Notes: generated by a model from the letters alone, not told the origin. A DNA stretch of 45,188 bases from Rhodanobacter sp. MP7CTX1 (GCF_014205795.1 NZ_JACHCN010000024.1:1-45188); one strand, 5' to 3'. Counted from the first letter of the stretch, positions 16,760 to 26,011 are shown. A program made the numbers and translations.

Positions 16760-17845
16760 TCAGTGACCTTTGGTTTCGAGCGAAAGGACGTAATCGCGCT
16801 GTTTGGCGAGATCGGCAGGGACTTCGGCGAAGATGTAGTCGAACATCGCCGTCACTGGCTGCGTCTTGGTCTCGAGGTAGGCGTTCACCTCGTTGTCCAT
16901 CCACTCGTCGCACTCGGCCTTCCAGGCCTCTTCCTTCTCGTCGTCCCACACACCCTTGCCGACCAGCCAGTTGCGCAGGCGCTTCATCGGCTCGCGTTCC
17001 CAGCCATCCTTCACTTCCTGCTCGCCACGGTAGCGGCGGGCATCGTCGGCGGTGGTGTGATCGCCCAGACGATAGGTCACCGCCTCGATCACGCTACCGC
17101 CGTTGCCGGAGCGCGCGCGCTCCAGTGCGTCTTCCATCGCCTTGCGCACGGCGATGATGTCGTTCCCGTCCACCTGGATGGAAAACAGGCCCGCGGCGAT
17201 GCCTTTCTGCGCCAGCGTCGGCGCGCCGGTCTGGATCTTGCGCGGCACCGAGATCGCCCATTGGTTGTTGACGATCACGGCTACCAGCGGCAGGTTCTGC
17301 GCGCCGGCGATGTTGATGGCGCCGTAGAAGTCACCCTTGGACGAGCCGCCGTCGCCGATCGTGCAAACCGCCACGCGTGGCTCCTTGCGGATCTTGAATG
17401 CGAGTGCGGCGCCGGCGGCATGCAGGCACTGCGTGGCGATCGGCACCGACCAGGCGAAATCGTGGCGCGCAGGTTCTTTCTGGTAATCGTTGCCGCGCTC
17501 GTCGCCGCCCCAGTACATGTACACCTCGCGCGGCTGCACGCCGCGATACAGCTGGGCGCCGTATTCGCGGTAGCTCGGTGCATAGACGTCTTCCGGCCGC
17601 ATCGCGCTGCCGATACCGACATGCGCCGCTTCGTGACCGAGGCAGCTGGCGTAGGTGCCGAGCTTGCCGGTGCGCTGCAGCGCGATCGACTTGGCGTCGA
17701 ACACGCGGGTCGACAGCATCAGCTTGTACAGCTCGACCATGTGGCCGAGATCCTTCGCGAACTCGGGCAGGTCATCACGGACTTGCTTGCCCTCGGCATC
17801 GAGGTATTGCAGGTATTCAATTTCAAACTTGGCGGCGATGGTCAC
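16760..17845 (-). CDS. 2-oxo acid dehydrogenase E1 alpha subunit
   Basis: Protein of 361 residues carrying the thiamine-diphosphate motif GDGGSSKGDFYGA with NNQWAISVP about 30 residues later. LGTYASCLGHEAAHVG and the phosphorylation-loop-like YRLGDHTTADDARRY (residues 256-270) are typical of split E1 alpha chains. The start is GTG 17845, preceded by CGGAGCGAGTC, a good ribosome site. It is the first gene of the E1 alpha-E1 beta-E2 operon; no dihydrolipoyl dehydrogenase follows, so E3 must be encoded elsewhere. Confidence 0.93.
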   Translation of the reverse strand: MTIAAKFEIEYLQYLDAEGKQVRDDLPEFAKDLGHMVELYKLMLSTRVFDAKSIALQRTGKLGTYASCLGHEAAHVGIGSAMRPEDVYAPSYREYGAQLYRGVQPREVYMYWGGDERGNDYQKEPARHDFAWSVPIATQCLHAAGAALAFKIRKEPRVAVCTIGDGGSSKGDFYGAINIAGAQNLPLVAVIVNNQWAISVPRKIQTGAPTLAQKGIAAGLFSIQVDGNDIIAVRKAMEDALERARSGNGGSVIEAVTYRLGDHTTADDARRYRGEQEVKDGWEREPMKRLRNWLVGKGVWDDEKEEAWKAECDEWMDNEVNAYLETKTQPVTAMFDYIFAEVPADLAKQRDYVLSLETKGH

Positions 17846-18248
17846 GACTCGCTCCGAGGTGGGGATAGAGAGGGAAAAACCTGGCAGATGACGCGCCCCG
17901 GGAATACGGAGGCACGCAAACGACCGAACAAGACCGCGCTTGATAACAGGCGAACATGTTGCGGTGCAAGGTACAGCGCAGCATGCGTGGGCGTACGGAA
18001 GGGCAACTTTCCAGCGCCGGCAAGGCTTTGCGGCTGTTTATCAGGTTGGAGGCGAGAGGGCCGGTTTGCCGGTAGAGCGACCCCTCCCCAACCCTCCCCT
18101 GCGAGCAGGGGAGCGAGGACTGCCAGGTCAGATCCGGCGGCGATCCCTGCCTTGGCCTTCGACGTGAATGGGACATTTCTTGCCCAAGGTCGGGGCCAGC
18201 AGGTCTCGCAGCCGCTAACATGCCGTCTTTTGGAGGCGTGCTGAACAC
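17846..18248. other. Divergent promoter region with a hairpin repeat, no gene
   Basis: Upstream region shared by the E1 operon (minus) and kynA (plus). It holds a CTCCCCTGC-type repeat at 18081-18113. Long frames crossing it are antisense shadows. No confident promoter pair could be picked. Confidence 0.6.
18081..18113. repeat. CTCCCCTGC hairpin repeat
   Basis: CCCTCCCCAACCCTCCCCTG then CGAGCAGGGGAG is a member of the family at 2713-2818 and 15741-15770, including the tail. Confidence 0.7.
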
Positions 18249-19097
18249 ATGAGTGAGAATCGGCGTGAGCTTGAGGCAGGTATTCAGACTGATCTTGATG
18301 GTCAGATGACGTATGGTGGCTATCTGCATCTGGACATCCTGCTGTCGGCGCAGCAGCCGCTGAGCCAGCCGCCGCATCACGATGAGATGTTGTTCATCGT
18401 GCAACATCATGTGGCCGAGCTGTGGATGAAGCTGTTGATCCACGAGCTGAGGGCGGCGGTTTCGCATCTCCAGACGGACAACATCGACGCCTGCCTGAAA
18501 ATCCTGGCCCGGGTAAAACACGTGCAGCGGCAGCTGTTTGAGCAGTGGGCAGTGCTGGAGACCTTGACGCCATCGGAGTATCTGGAGTTCCGCCACGTGC
18601 TGGGACCATCCTCTGGCTTCCAGTCGCTGCAGTACCGTCAGATCGAGTTTCTGCTGGGCAACAAGAACGAGGCGATGCTGAAGGTGTTTGCACACGATCC
18701 GGCGGCACAGGCGGAACTGCGCGCTGTGCTCGAAGCGCCGAGCCTGTACGACGAATTCCTGCGTTATCTCGCGCGTCGCGGTCATGCCGTGCCCGCGGAA
18801 CTGCTGGAGCGCGATTGGGCGCAGCCCTACCAGCGCAACGAAGCATTGCTGCCGGTACTCAAGCGCATCTATGAAGGCCGCGCGGAATTCTGGCCGGAAT
18901 ATCACATGTGCGAGCAGCTGGTGGACGTGGAGGGAAGTTTCCAGCTTTGGCGTTTCCGCCATATGAAAACGGTGGAACGCATCATTGGTCATCGTCGTGG
19001 CACCGGTGGTTCGTCCGGCGTGAGCTTCCTGAAAAAGGCGCTTGAGCTGGAGTTTTTCCCCGAGCTGCTGGACGTGCGAACCGTGCTGGGTAGCTAA
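18249..19097 (+). CDS. kynA: Tryptophan 2,3-dioxygenase
   Basis: Heme enzyme of 282 residues that opens the indole ring of L-tryptophan to N-formylkynurenine. [37 protein letters not shown] (distal-side His) and [18 protein letters not shown] (proximal His region and substrate-binding GTGGS) are hallmarks. Length matches bacterial TDO. Neither kynurenine formamidase nor kynureninase is adjacent, so the rest of the pathway lies elsewhere. Confidence 0.96.
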   Translation: MSENRRELEAGIQTDLDGQMTYGGYLHLDILLSAQQPLSQPPHHDEMLFIVQHHVAELWMKLLIHELRAAVSHLQTDNIDACLKILARVKHVQRQLFEQWAVLETLTPSEYLEFRHVLGPSSGFQSLQYRQIEFLLGNKNEAMLKVFAHDPAAQAELRAVLEAPSLYDEFLRYLARRGHAVPAELLERDWAQPYQRNEALLPVLKRIYEGRAEFWPEYHMCEQLVDVEGSFQLWRFRHMKTVERIIGHRRGTGGSSGVSFLKKALELEFFPELLDVRTVLGS

Positions 19098-19224
19098 GCC
19101 AATGCTGCGCTGCATTTGACGCCGCGCGCAGCCAGCGGTTACACCTTTCGAAAGAAATCACACATCACGAATCTCAACTCCGGCGCGCATGCGATGTGCC
19201 GCGCCGGGGCTACCAGGGAAACTC

Positions 19225-20727
19225 ATGAATCAGGCTATCGAGACGAGCATCGCGCCCGACTATCCGCAGATGCTCGGCCATCCACGCCCGTTGTGGATGT
19301 TGTTCATGACCGAGTTCTGGGAGCGCTTCGCGTTCTACAGCGTGAGCTGGGCGCTGGCCTTGTACATCGTGGCGCACTTCTACAACGGCGATCCGGCGGG
19401 GCAGGCGTGGGCCGCGCAGATCTTCGGATCCTATACGGCGCTCATCTATGCCTCCAGCATCTTTGGCGGCTATGTGGCGGACAAGATTATCGGTTACCAG
19501 CGATCGATCCTGATTGGCGCCTTGGTAATGGCCTTGGGTCTGTTCGCGGTGATGTTGCCGAGTCGGGACATTTTCCTGTTTGGCCTGGCGATGGTGATTG
19601 TCGGCAATGGTCTGTTCAAGCCGAATATTTCTTCGATGGTCGGTCAGCTTTACGGGCCCAATGATGACCGCCGTGATCGGGGCTTCACCCTTTTCTACAT
19701 GGGCATCAACGGTGGTGCGCTGCTGGCACCCTTGTTGACTGGTTGGCTGGCGAGCTATTTCACCGACACCCCCTTGCAGCAGAACTACAAGCTGGTCTTT
19801 GGCGCTGCAGGTGTCGGCATGCTGCTGAGCCTGTTCTGGTTCTGGTTCGGTCGACGTGGCCTGCGTGGCGTCGGACGACCCGCGCCCGAGGCAGCCAGCC
19901 GCATGCGCGTGGTGTGGGTGCTGCTAGGCGTCGCCGTCACGGTGCCGCTGGTGTATTTGCTGCTCGCCTACGTCGGCGCGAACGGCCTGCAATTTGTGCT
20001 CGGGCCATTGTTCGTCGCTGTCGCGATCATGCTGATTGTCGAAGCCATCCGACATGATCGCGTGCAGCTGGATCGCGTGCTGGCGATGCTGATCATCTTC
20101 GCTTTCAGCGTGCTGTTCTGGATGTTCTACTTTCAGCTGGGCACGTCGTTCAACTTCCTGGCGGAGAATCTGGTCGACCGAAAGATGTTCGGTGGCTGGG
20201 TGTTCCCGGTTGGCTGGTTCCAGTCGGTGAGTCCGTTGGCGATCATTGCGCTGGCACCGATCGTGACCCTGATCTGGGCTTTTCTTGCGAAGCGCCACAA
20301 GGAGCCTTCGATCCCGCGCAAGTTCGGTTTGTCACTGATCTTCAACGGGCTGGGATTCGCCGTACTTGTCTACGCGCTTGCCCGCTTGATCGATGGCAAC
20401 GGGCTGATTCCGTTCTGGCCGCTGACGCTGTGTTACGTGCTGCAGACAGTGGGCGAGTTGTGTCTGTCGCCGATCGGGCTTTCCATGGTCACGAAGCTGG
20501 CGCCGCCGCGATTGGTCGGCCTGGCGATGGGCGGTTGGTTCCTGTCGCTGGCGGTGGGCGGCAATCTGTCTGGATTGCTGGCCGGCCATATCAGCGGCGA
20601 AAACGGCATGACCGCTGCTTCCGCGCTCTCCGGTTTCACCTTCAGCTTCTGGCTACTGACCGGAGCGGGCGTACTGTTGTTGTTGATATCGCCGCTCATC
20701 AACAAACTGATGCATGGCGTGCGCTGA
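19225..20727 (+). CDS. POT family proton-dependent peptide transporter
   Basis: Inner-membrane symporter of 500 residues with about 12-14 helices. FMTEFWERFAFYSVSW carries the ExxERF proton/peptide motif in helix 1. GGYVADKIIGYQRSI and the FKPNISSMVGQLY loop followed by DRGFTLFYMGINGGA are POT signatures. Di- and tripeptide uptake is the expected role (DtpA-like). CAGGGAAACTC precedes ATG 19225; the frame opens at 19189. Confidence 0.93.
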   Translation: MNQAIETSIAPDYPQMLGHPRPLWMLFMTEFWERFAFYSVSWALALYIVAHFYNGDPAGQAWAAQIFGSYTALIYASSIFGGYVADKIIGYQRSILIGALVMALGLFAVMLPSRDIFLFGLAMVIVGNGLFKPNISSMVGQLYGPNDDRRDRGFTLFYMGINGGALLAPLLTGWLASYFTDTPLQQNYKLVFGAAGVGMLLSLFWFWFGRRGLRGVGRPAPEAASRMRVVWVLLGVAVTVPLVYLLLAYVGANGLQFVLGPLFVAVAIMLIVEAIRHDRVQLDRVLAMLIIFAFSVLFWMFYFQLGTSFNFLAENLVDRKMFGGWVFPVGWFQSVSPLAIIALAPIVTLIWAFLAKRHKEPSIPRKFGLSLIFNGLGFAVLVYALARLIDGNGLIPFWPLTLCYVLQTVGELCLSPIGLSMVTKLAPPRLVGLAMGGWFLSLAVGGNLSGLLAGHISGENGMTAASALSGFTFSFWLLTGAGVLLLLISPLINKLMHGVR

Positions 20728-20766
20728 GCGGCGCGCAAAGCGGGGCATGCACGATCGCCCCGCCAG

Positions 20767-21447
20767 CTATTTGTCCTTGCCAATCCGCCAGCAGGCCTGA
20801 AGAAAGATCCGTCGTTCCGGCTCGTCGTCAATTTCCGGCGCGAGGCGCTGTGCGAGGGCATCCAGGTCGCCGCCGCCCTGCGCGGCGCGACGCACAAGGT
20901 GCCCGGCTACGGGCCCGATGCGTTTCGCGAGCTCTGTTTCCAGCAGGCGCAAGTGCGCCGCATCAACACCGCCTGGGTGAGTGGCATCGGCTGGCTCGGC
21001 GACCCGCGATGGCCGGAGCTCGGTGGGGACGTCGTGGGCGATCTGCCTGCCGAGGGCTGTATCGAGGTGATCGCATAGCCGATCGATGTGCGGTTCGAGT
21101 GGTAGCGGAAACGCATCCATCCAGTGTTGTGTGCTGAGGAAGTATTCCAGGCTCTTTGAAGGCAGCACATCCTCGATCCGGAACGGAAGGATCGGCAACT
21201 GCTTGTGCACGGCCCGCTCAACCTCGCGCCGCACCTGGTTCGAGTCGTTGCTGCTGCCGGAGAAAACCAGAACCATGAGCCGCGCACTGGAAATCGCATC
21301 GATGATTTCGGCGGCCCAGTCGGCTGCCGGTGATACGTCGCGCGGCGCGATCCAGACGCTGATGCCGCGCGCCTCCAGGCGCTGCACGAGCGCGAAGGCA
21401 GCTTCCCGATCCGGCTGCGAATAGCTGACAAACAGGTCGTGTGCCAT
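20767..21447 (-). CDS. TIR-domain protein
   Basis: Soluble protein of 226 residues. A TIR domain occupies about 1-125: LFVSYSQPDREAA, ISVWIAPRDVSPAADW, ARLMVLVFSGSS and a VRREVERAV helix whose Glu75 aligns with the catalytic Glu of NAD-cleaving TIR enzymes. After a linker, residues 177-216 (IGPVAGHLVRRAA, LAQRLAPEI, RRIFL) resemble a short helical module I recall at C-termini of bacterial kinase-type signalling proteins. ATG 21447 lies three bases after the stop of the heme-sensor gene, so the two are co-transcribed. It may be an effector or a signalling adaptor. NADase activity is not proven by sequence. Confidence 0.88.
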   Translation of the reverse strand: MAHDLFVSYSQPDREAAFALVQRLEARGISVWIAPRDVSPAADWAAEIIDAISSARLMVLVFSGSSNDSNQVRREVERAVHKQLPILPFRIEDVLPSKSLEYFLSTQHWMDAFPLPLEPHIDRLCDHLDTALGRQIAHDVPTELRPSRVAEPADATHPGGVDAAHLRLLETELAKRIGPVAGHLVRRAAQGGGDLDALAQRLAPEIDDEPERRIFLQACWRIGKDK

Positions 21448-21450
21448 GGC

Positions 21451-22314
21451 CTAGCCGCCCAGCATCCGCAGCGCCTTGTCCAGACTTTTGCGCATACGAT
21501 TGAAGGCCGCCGACAACGCCGCCACCTCAGGCCCTCCGCCACTCGGGAACTCCGCGGCTGAGGTATCGCCGAGGCTCACCTGGTCGGCTATCCGCGCAAT
21601 CCGGCGCACCGGGCGGATGACCAGCACATAGAGCGAGGCGTTGACGACCAGCAGTACGATGACGAGCATCGCGGCGATGGCGGTCAGCACGTCGCGGCGG
21701 ACGCGCCCTGCGCTCGACTCGGCACTGGCGAACGGCACCGAGACGATTTGCGCGCCGACGACCTCGTTGGGCTGCCAGCCAAATCCGTTGTCGCGGCCAT
21801 AGCGTGCGAGCAACGTGGCCGGTGCCGCCGAAGGCAGGCTGTGACATTCCAGGCAGCCGGAATCGACGCGGATCGGGCGTGCCAGATAGAGGGTGCTGCC
21901 CATTGGGGTGTCGCGTCCTCCGCTCACTTCCCTGGTGCTGCTGTCGTTGCGGAAGCGCTGCACGATGTCCGCCTCCCAGTCCATCGCGCGGTCGCGTGGA
22001 TTGGTCGGGTTGAGCGTGGCTTCCTTGTAGGAGTAGTCGGGATGCTCTTTGTGCAGCGTGAGGAAGTTCTGCGTCGCGGCATAGAACGGCACGCTCTGCG
22101 GGCGGAACGCGGTAACCATCTTGTCGTCGAGCAACGGCCCGATCTCGGTCTCGGTATAGGAACGAATCGCCGCAGCGCTGTCCATCATCAAACCGGCCTG
22201 GGCAAGCACTTCGCGCGTCGCGTTTTCCTGCAGGGTCGATGTTACGACCAGGGAGATCGCAGCCATGCCGAGCGCGAAGGCGACAAGCAATATCAGGTTG
22301 ATCCGCAGCAGCAC
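21451..22314 (-). CDS. DUF3365 heme-sensor protein with HAMP domain
   Basis: Membrane protein of 287 residues. TM1 is INLILLVAFALGMAAISLVV. The periplasmic DUF3365 (Tll0287-like) domain has AIRSYTETEIGPLL, FRPQSVPFYAATQ, YKEATLNPTNPRD and a heme c-type CLECH site at about 154-158. TM2 (about 209-233) leads into a HAMP linker (RPVRRIARIADQ, AFNRMRKSLDKAL), then the stop. There is no kinase, cyclase or methyl-accepting domain, so its output must be a partner, most simply the adjacent TIR protein. GTG 22314 follows AAGGGGG and gives a proper TM1; the frame runs back to GTG 22407 without similarity. Confidence 0.87.
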   Translation of the reverse strand: MLLRINLILLVAFALGMAAISLVVTSTLQENATREVLAQAGLMMDSAAAIRSYTETEIGPLLDDKMVTAFRPQSVPFYAATQNFLTLHKEHPDYSYKEATLNPTNPRDRAMDWEADIVQRFRNDSSTREVSGGRDTPMGSTLYLARPIRVDSGCLECHSLPSAAPATLLARYGRDNGFGWQPNEVVGAQIVSVPFASAESSAGRVRRDVLTAIAAMLVIVLLVVNASLYVLVIRPVRRIARIADQVSLGDTSAAEFPSGGGPEVAALSAAFNRMRKSLDKALRMLGG

Positions 22315-22577
22315 GCTCGGCCCCCTTGGCGGAGCGCAGGTCCATGACCCGGCCCCGACTGTGTTCAAGGCTGTTGGAACTTCGGTGACGTCCGTCAGAC
22401 GCGCCACTCATGCCGTCTTGGGAATCATGCCACAAAGCGCCAGGCAGGGGTCTTGCACGGTTTTGCCGGAATTTCCCATCAAAGCAGGGGTCTGTCGCCC
22501 TCGCGAAGGATGGGGACACCAGCCGCCTCAAAGTGAGGGCGATGCTGACGCCCTCCATCATTCGCTTGAACGGAACT

Positions 22578-23528
22578 TCAGTGCGCCGCGAATACGCAGC
22601 GCTTCGCATCGCCGCTGCCACTGGGCAACGTGTGGTCGGTTTGCAGGGTGGAATGCACGATGGCATAGCGCTCGTGGAGCAAGGCCTCGACCTGGCGACG
22701 GGTCGCGTGACAGTCGACTTCGGGATCAACGAACAAGTGAGCCGATAGCGAGGGCATCCCCGAAGTCACTTCCCACACGTGCAGATCCTCCACCCGCTGC
22801 ACGGCCGAGACCTCCAGCATGGCCGCGCCGATCGCGTCGGGATCGAGCCCACGCGGTGCAGCTTCGAGGAATACGCGGCCGGCAGCGCGCACCAGGCCAA
22901 AGCCGGCCTTGAGCATCAGCGCAGCCACTAGCAGCGCGGCGACGGCGTCGAGGCGATTCCAGCCGGTCCACCAGATGATGCCCCCAGCGACGGCGGTGGC
23001 GATGAAGGCGTACAGGTCGGTGAGGATGTGCTGGAAGCTGCCTTCCACGTTGAGGCTCTGCCGGTTGGCCTTGCTCATCACCCAGACCGCGACCAGGTTG
23101 ACGGCGATGCCGACCACCGCAGTGACGGTCACCAGCATGCCTTCGACCTGCGGTGGAGTGATCAGGCGTTTGATCGCCTCGACCACGAACCATATCGACA
23201 GCAGCAACAAGGTCAGACCATTCGCCAGCGCGCTCAAGATTTCCGCGCGTTTGAAGCCGAAGGTATAGCTGCCGCTGGCCGGGCGCTTGGCCAGTCGCAT
23301 CGCCAGCAAGGCCAGGGCGATCGCGCCGGCATCGGCGAGCATGTGGCCGGCATCGGAAATCAGCGCCAATGACGAGGCGAGCGTGCCGACGATTACCTCG
23401 ACCGCCATGAAACCGACCAGCAGCAGCAAGGCCATGGTCAGGTAGCGCTTGTCAGCATCGCCAGCCACAGCATGGCCGTGATCATGGTGATGATCGTGGT
23501 CGTGGCTGTGGTGTGCGCTTTCGGTCAT
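22578..23528 (-). CDS. Cation diffusion facilitator metal exporter
   Basis: CzcD/ZitB-like inner-membrane antiporter of 316 residues. A His/Asp-rich tail (HHSHDHDHHHDHGH) starts the protein. Six helices follow with metal-site motifs ISDAGHMLADA (HxxxD) and SFQHILTDLYAF (HxxxD), then a cytosolic C-terminal domain (EDLHVWEVTSGMPSLSAHL). It expels Zn2+, and possibly Co2+ or Cd2+. It is single-gene, with the heme-sensor operon upstream on the far side and the MarR gene behind. Confidence 0.93.
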   Translation of the reverse strand: MTESAHHSHDHDHHHDHGHAVAGDADKRYLTMALLLLVGFMAVEVIVGTLASSLALISDAGHMLADAGAIALALLAMRLAKRPASGSYTFGFKRAEILSALANGLTLLLLSIWFVVEAIKRLITPPQVEGMLVTVTAVVGIAVNLVAVWVMSKANRQSLNVEGSFQHILTDLYAFIATAVAGGIIWWTGWNRLDAVAALLVAALMLKAGFGLVRAAGRVFLEAAPRGLDPDAIGAAMLEVSAVQRVEDLHVWEVTSGMPSLSAHLFVDPEVDCHATRRQVEALLHERYAIVHSTLQTDHTLPSGSGDAKRCVFAAH

Positions 23529-23690
23529 GTCGGGTTCCTGTCTGGTAGGGGAAAGGTACGACTAGAAGGCGGCGTTATGACATTGCATTGGGTGCGTTGC
23601 CATTGGACAGGATCGACGGGGCGAGCAGAAATCCGGCCGACGCCGCGGCCAGCACTGACGCTTGCGTGGATGATTCGGGGCGGCGCCGGT

Positions 23691-24191
23691 TCAGCGTTCG
23701 ATGGGCTGCAGCTTGTCGAGAATGCGGTTCAGCCACGCACGTTCTTCCGCGTCCAGTTTGGCCAGCACCTCCCGTTCGCGGGCGCGGGCCATGGGGGCCA
23801 CCTCGTCGTGCATGGTCCAGCCGGCTTCGGTAAGGCCAAGCACCGAGCGGCGCTTGTCATCGTCATGGGTCACGCGACTGACTCGCCCGGCTTCGACCAG
23901 CCGCGCCAGGGCGCGGCTTACCGCGACCTTGTCCATCGCGGTGCGCTCGGCGACCTCGCGGGCAGACAGGCCTTCGAAACGGGCCAGCACCGCCATCACG
24001 CGCCACTCGGTCACCGAGATGTCATAGCGGCGTTGATAATCGTCGGCGATCGCCTGGCTGATCGTGTTGGACAGGATCGACAGCCGGTAGGGCAGGAAAC
24101 GCTCCAGCTGTAGCGGGGCGTGCTCGGCCGTGGCGGGGGCAGGTTTGCGGGGAGTCGACACTTTGACGGTGTTCCTTGCAAATGGTTTCAT
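23691..24191 (-). CDS. MarR family transcriptional regulator
   Basis: Winged-helix repressor of 166 residues. LSAREVAERTAMDKVAVSRALARLV is the recognition helix region (about 77-101) and DDDKRRSVLGLTEAG the wing. It is divergent from hppD, whose promoter it probably controls together with its own, as HmgR/HpaR-like regulators do in tyrosine catabolism. ATG 24191 has no ribosome site and overlaps a palindrome. GTG 24161, preceded by AAGGA, is an alternative start that would remove ten residues. Confidence 0.88.
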   Translation of the reverse strand: MKPFARNTVKVSTPRKPAPATAEHAPLQLERFLPYRLSILSNTISQAIADDYQRRYDISVTEWRVMAVLARFEGLSAREVAERTAMDKVAVSRALARLVEAGRVSRVTHDDDKRRSVLGLTEAGWTMHDEVAPMARAREREVLAKLDAEERAWLNRILDKLQPIER

Positions 24192-24198
24192 ATGTAAC
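24185..24198. promoter_or_regulatory. Candidate MarR operator in the marR-hppD intergenic region
   Basis: GTTTCATATGTAAC is an imperfect palindrome (six of seven pairs) next to ACTATAACGG, a possible -10 region for hppD. MarR-family operators are usually palindromes of about this size in the divergent promoter. It overlaps the annotated MarR ATG. Confidence 0.45.
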
Positions 24199-24299
24199 TA
24201 TAACGGGGGTCTTAGCGAATCCTTCGCAACCGTCCGCTCATCCTTGTGCGGACTTCCCCGCAACACCAGCTTAGCGACAACTCATCGCAGGAGAGCGCC

Positions 24300-25394
24300 A
24301 TGAACGCCCAGCCGAATCTTGGCATGCAGGTCACCACGTTCGAGAACCCGATGGGTATCGACGGTTTCGAATTCGTCGAGTTCGCCGCGCCGGCAGGGCG
24401 CGCCGGCGAGCTGCACGATATGTTCAAGCGCATGGGCTTCACCGCGGTGCTCAAGCACAAGACGCGGCCGATCACCGTGTACCGGCAGAACGGCGTGAAC
24501 TTTCTGGTCAATGAAGATCCGGATTCGTTCGCCGCCGACTTCGCCAACGCACATGGTCCCAGCGCCTGCGGTTTCGCGATCCGCTTCAGCAAGCCGTCCG
24601 CTGAAGTGCTTGCGACCGTGCTTGGCAACGGCGGTGAAGCGGTCGATCACAAGCCAGCGAGCAAGGCGGTGGACGCGCCCGTGGTCAAGGGCATCGGCGA
24701 CTGCATGCTGTACCTGATCGATCGCTACGGCAGCGCCGGCAGCATCTACGACGCCGACTACGCGCCCATTCCCGGCGCCGATCAGAACCCGAGCGGCTTC
24801 GGTCTGACATTCATCGACCATCTCACGCACAACCTCTATTTCGGCAACATGCAGAAGTGGTCGGACTATTACGAGCGGCTGTTCAACTTCCGCGAGATCC
24901 GCTACTTCGACATCAAGGGTGCCAAGACCGGCCTGGTGTCGAAGGCGATGACGGCGCCGGACGGCGTGGTACGTATTCCGCTGAACGAGTCGAACGATCC
25001 GAAGTCGCAGATCAATGAATACCTCGACGCGTATCACGGCGAAGGCATCCAGCACATCGCCTGCTTCACCGACGATATTTACAGCACGGTGGAGAAGATG
25101 CGCGACGCCGGCGTGACCTTTCTCGATACACCGGATGCGTATTTCGAGGTGATCGACGAGCGCGTGCCGAATCATGGTGAGGATGTGGCGCGGCTGGCGA
25201 AGAACAAGATCCTGATCGACGCCGATCTGGAGACCAAACAACGCAAGCTGCTGCAGATCTTCACCCAGAACGCGATCGGGCCGATCTTCTTCGAGATCAT
25301 CCAGCGCAAGGGCAACGAAGGCTTCGGCGAAGGCAACTTCCAGGCGCTGTTCGAGTCGATCGAGCGTGATCAGATGAAGCGCGGTTTCTTGTGA
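24300..25394 (+). CDS. hppD: 4-hydroxyphenylpyruvate dioxygenase
   Basis: Non-heme iron enzyme of 364 residues converting 4-hydroxyphenylpyruvate to homogentisate. The 2-His-1-Glu iron site is present: FIDHLTHNLY, GIQHIACFTDD, and GPIFFEIIQRKGNEGFGEGN near the C-terminus. AGGAGAGCGCC precedes ATG 24300; the frame opens at 24246. It is the first step of the tyrosine pathway, continued by hmgA and fahA 700 bases downstream. A MarR gene diverges upstream. Confidence 0.97.
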   Translation: MNAQPNLGMQVTTFENPMGIDGFEFVEFAAPAGRAGELHDMFKRMGFTAVLKHKTRPITVYRQNGVNFLVNEDPDSFAADFANAHGPSACGFAIRFSKPSAEVLATVLGNGGEAVDHKPASKAVDAPVVKGIGDCMLYLIDRYGSAGSIYDADYAPIPGADQNPSGFGLTFIDHLTHNLYFGNMQKWSDYYERLFNFREIRYFDIKGAKTGLVSKAMTAPDGVVRIPLNESNDPKSQINEYLDAYHGEGIQHIACFTDDIYSTVEKMRDAGVTFLDTPDAYFEVIDERVPNHGEDVARLAKNKILIDADLETKQRKLLQIFTQNAIGPIFFEIIQRKGNEGFGEGNFQALFESIERDQMKRGFL

Positions 25395-25416
25395 TTTAAG
25401 AGGCTATTCTCCGCAA

Positions 25417-25674
25417 CCCTTCGACTTCGCCTGCAGACAGCGCAGGCTACGCTCAGGGCGAACGGTGAGGGTAGACGATAAGCGGTATAGGCTCAGGGCG
25501 ATCGGCAACTTTCCTCACCGTTCGCCCTGAGCGTAACCGCGTAGCGGCGAAGTCGAAGGGCAGTCAGGGGTGAGGGTAGACGGTATACGGTATACGCTCA
25601 GGGTGAACGGCAACTTTCCTCACCGTTCGCCCTGAGCGTAGCCGCGTAGCGGTGAAGTCGAAGGGCAGTCAGGT
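25417..25674. repeat. Palindromic repeat array, two tandem 105-bp units plus one inverted unit
   Basis: Two direct copies with a 105-base period (25465-25569 and 25570-25674) share GTGAGGGTAGACG, CAACTTTCCTCACCG and GAAGTCGAAGGGCAGTCAGG. A unit in opposite orientation begins at 25417 (CCCTTCGACTTCGCC). TACGCTCAGGGCGAACGGTG (25448 on) is perfectly complementary to the 25513-25535 arm (23 bp). Another diverged unit is at 26012-26057, beyond the GIY-YIG gene. Confidence 0.9.
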
Positions 25675-25707
25675 GAGCAAGCCAACAACCGGCAAGGAAG
25701 CCAGGAA

Positions 25708-26007
25708 ATGGAATTCACGCTCTACATCCTCGAGTGTTTCGACGGAACGTTCTACATCGGCCACACCGACAATCTGAACCAACGACTCGCTCAACATGAT
25801 CAAGGCAATGGCTGCGTCTATACCTCAACACGACGCCCGTTGAAGGTGCTTCACCCCGAAGGGTTTGAGACGCGCTACGAAGCATTGACCATGGAGCGGA
25901 AGTTGAAAGGCTGGAGCCGGGCCAAGAAGCTTGCCTACATGGCTGGTGACTGGAAGGCGGTCGGCACATTGGCCAAGGGCAAGCACAGGCATCAACGTTT
26001 GCAGTGA
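25708..26007 (+). CDS. GIY-YIG nuclease family protein
   Basis: Small protein of 99 residues with the UPF0213/YhbQ-type GIY-YIG fold. LYILECFDGTFYIGHTDN contains the two short motifs (here YIL and YIG). NQRLAQHDQGNG and the Arg and TRYEALTMERKLKGW helix with its conserved Glu complete the nuclease core. The C-terminus is short and basic (KGKHRHQR). It lies between hppD and hmgA, enclosed by palindromic repeats on both sides (25417-25674 and 26012-26057). This suggests a repeat-associated cassette rather than a tyrosine pathway gene. AAGGAAGCCAGGAA precedes ATG 25708. Confidence 0.88.
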   Translation: MEFTLYILECFDGTFYIGHTDNLNQRLAQHDQGNGCVYTSTRRPLKVLHPEGFETRYEALTMERKLKGWSRAKKLAYMAGDWKAVGTLAKGKHRHQRLQ

Positions 26008-26011
26008 GGCG

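Noticed and set aside
15863..18244. A 793-codon open frame on the plus strand across the E1 genes
   Set aside because: It is the antisense of E1 beta and E1 alpha, His/Arg-rich with no domain; long antisense frames are expected in GC-rich coding DNA.
17823..19115. A 430-codon minus-strand frame over kynA
   Set aside because: It is a shadow of the clearly identified tryptophan 2,3-dioxygenase.
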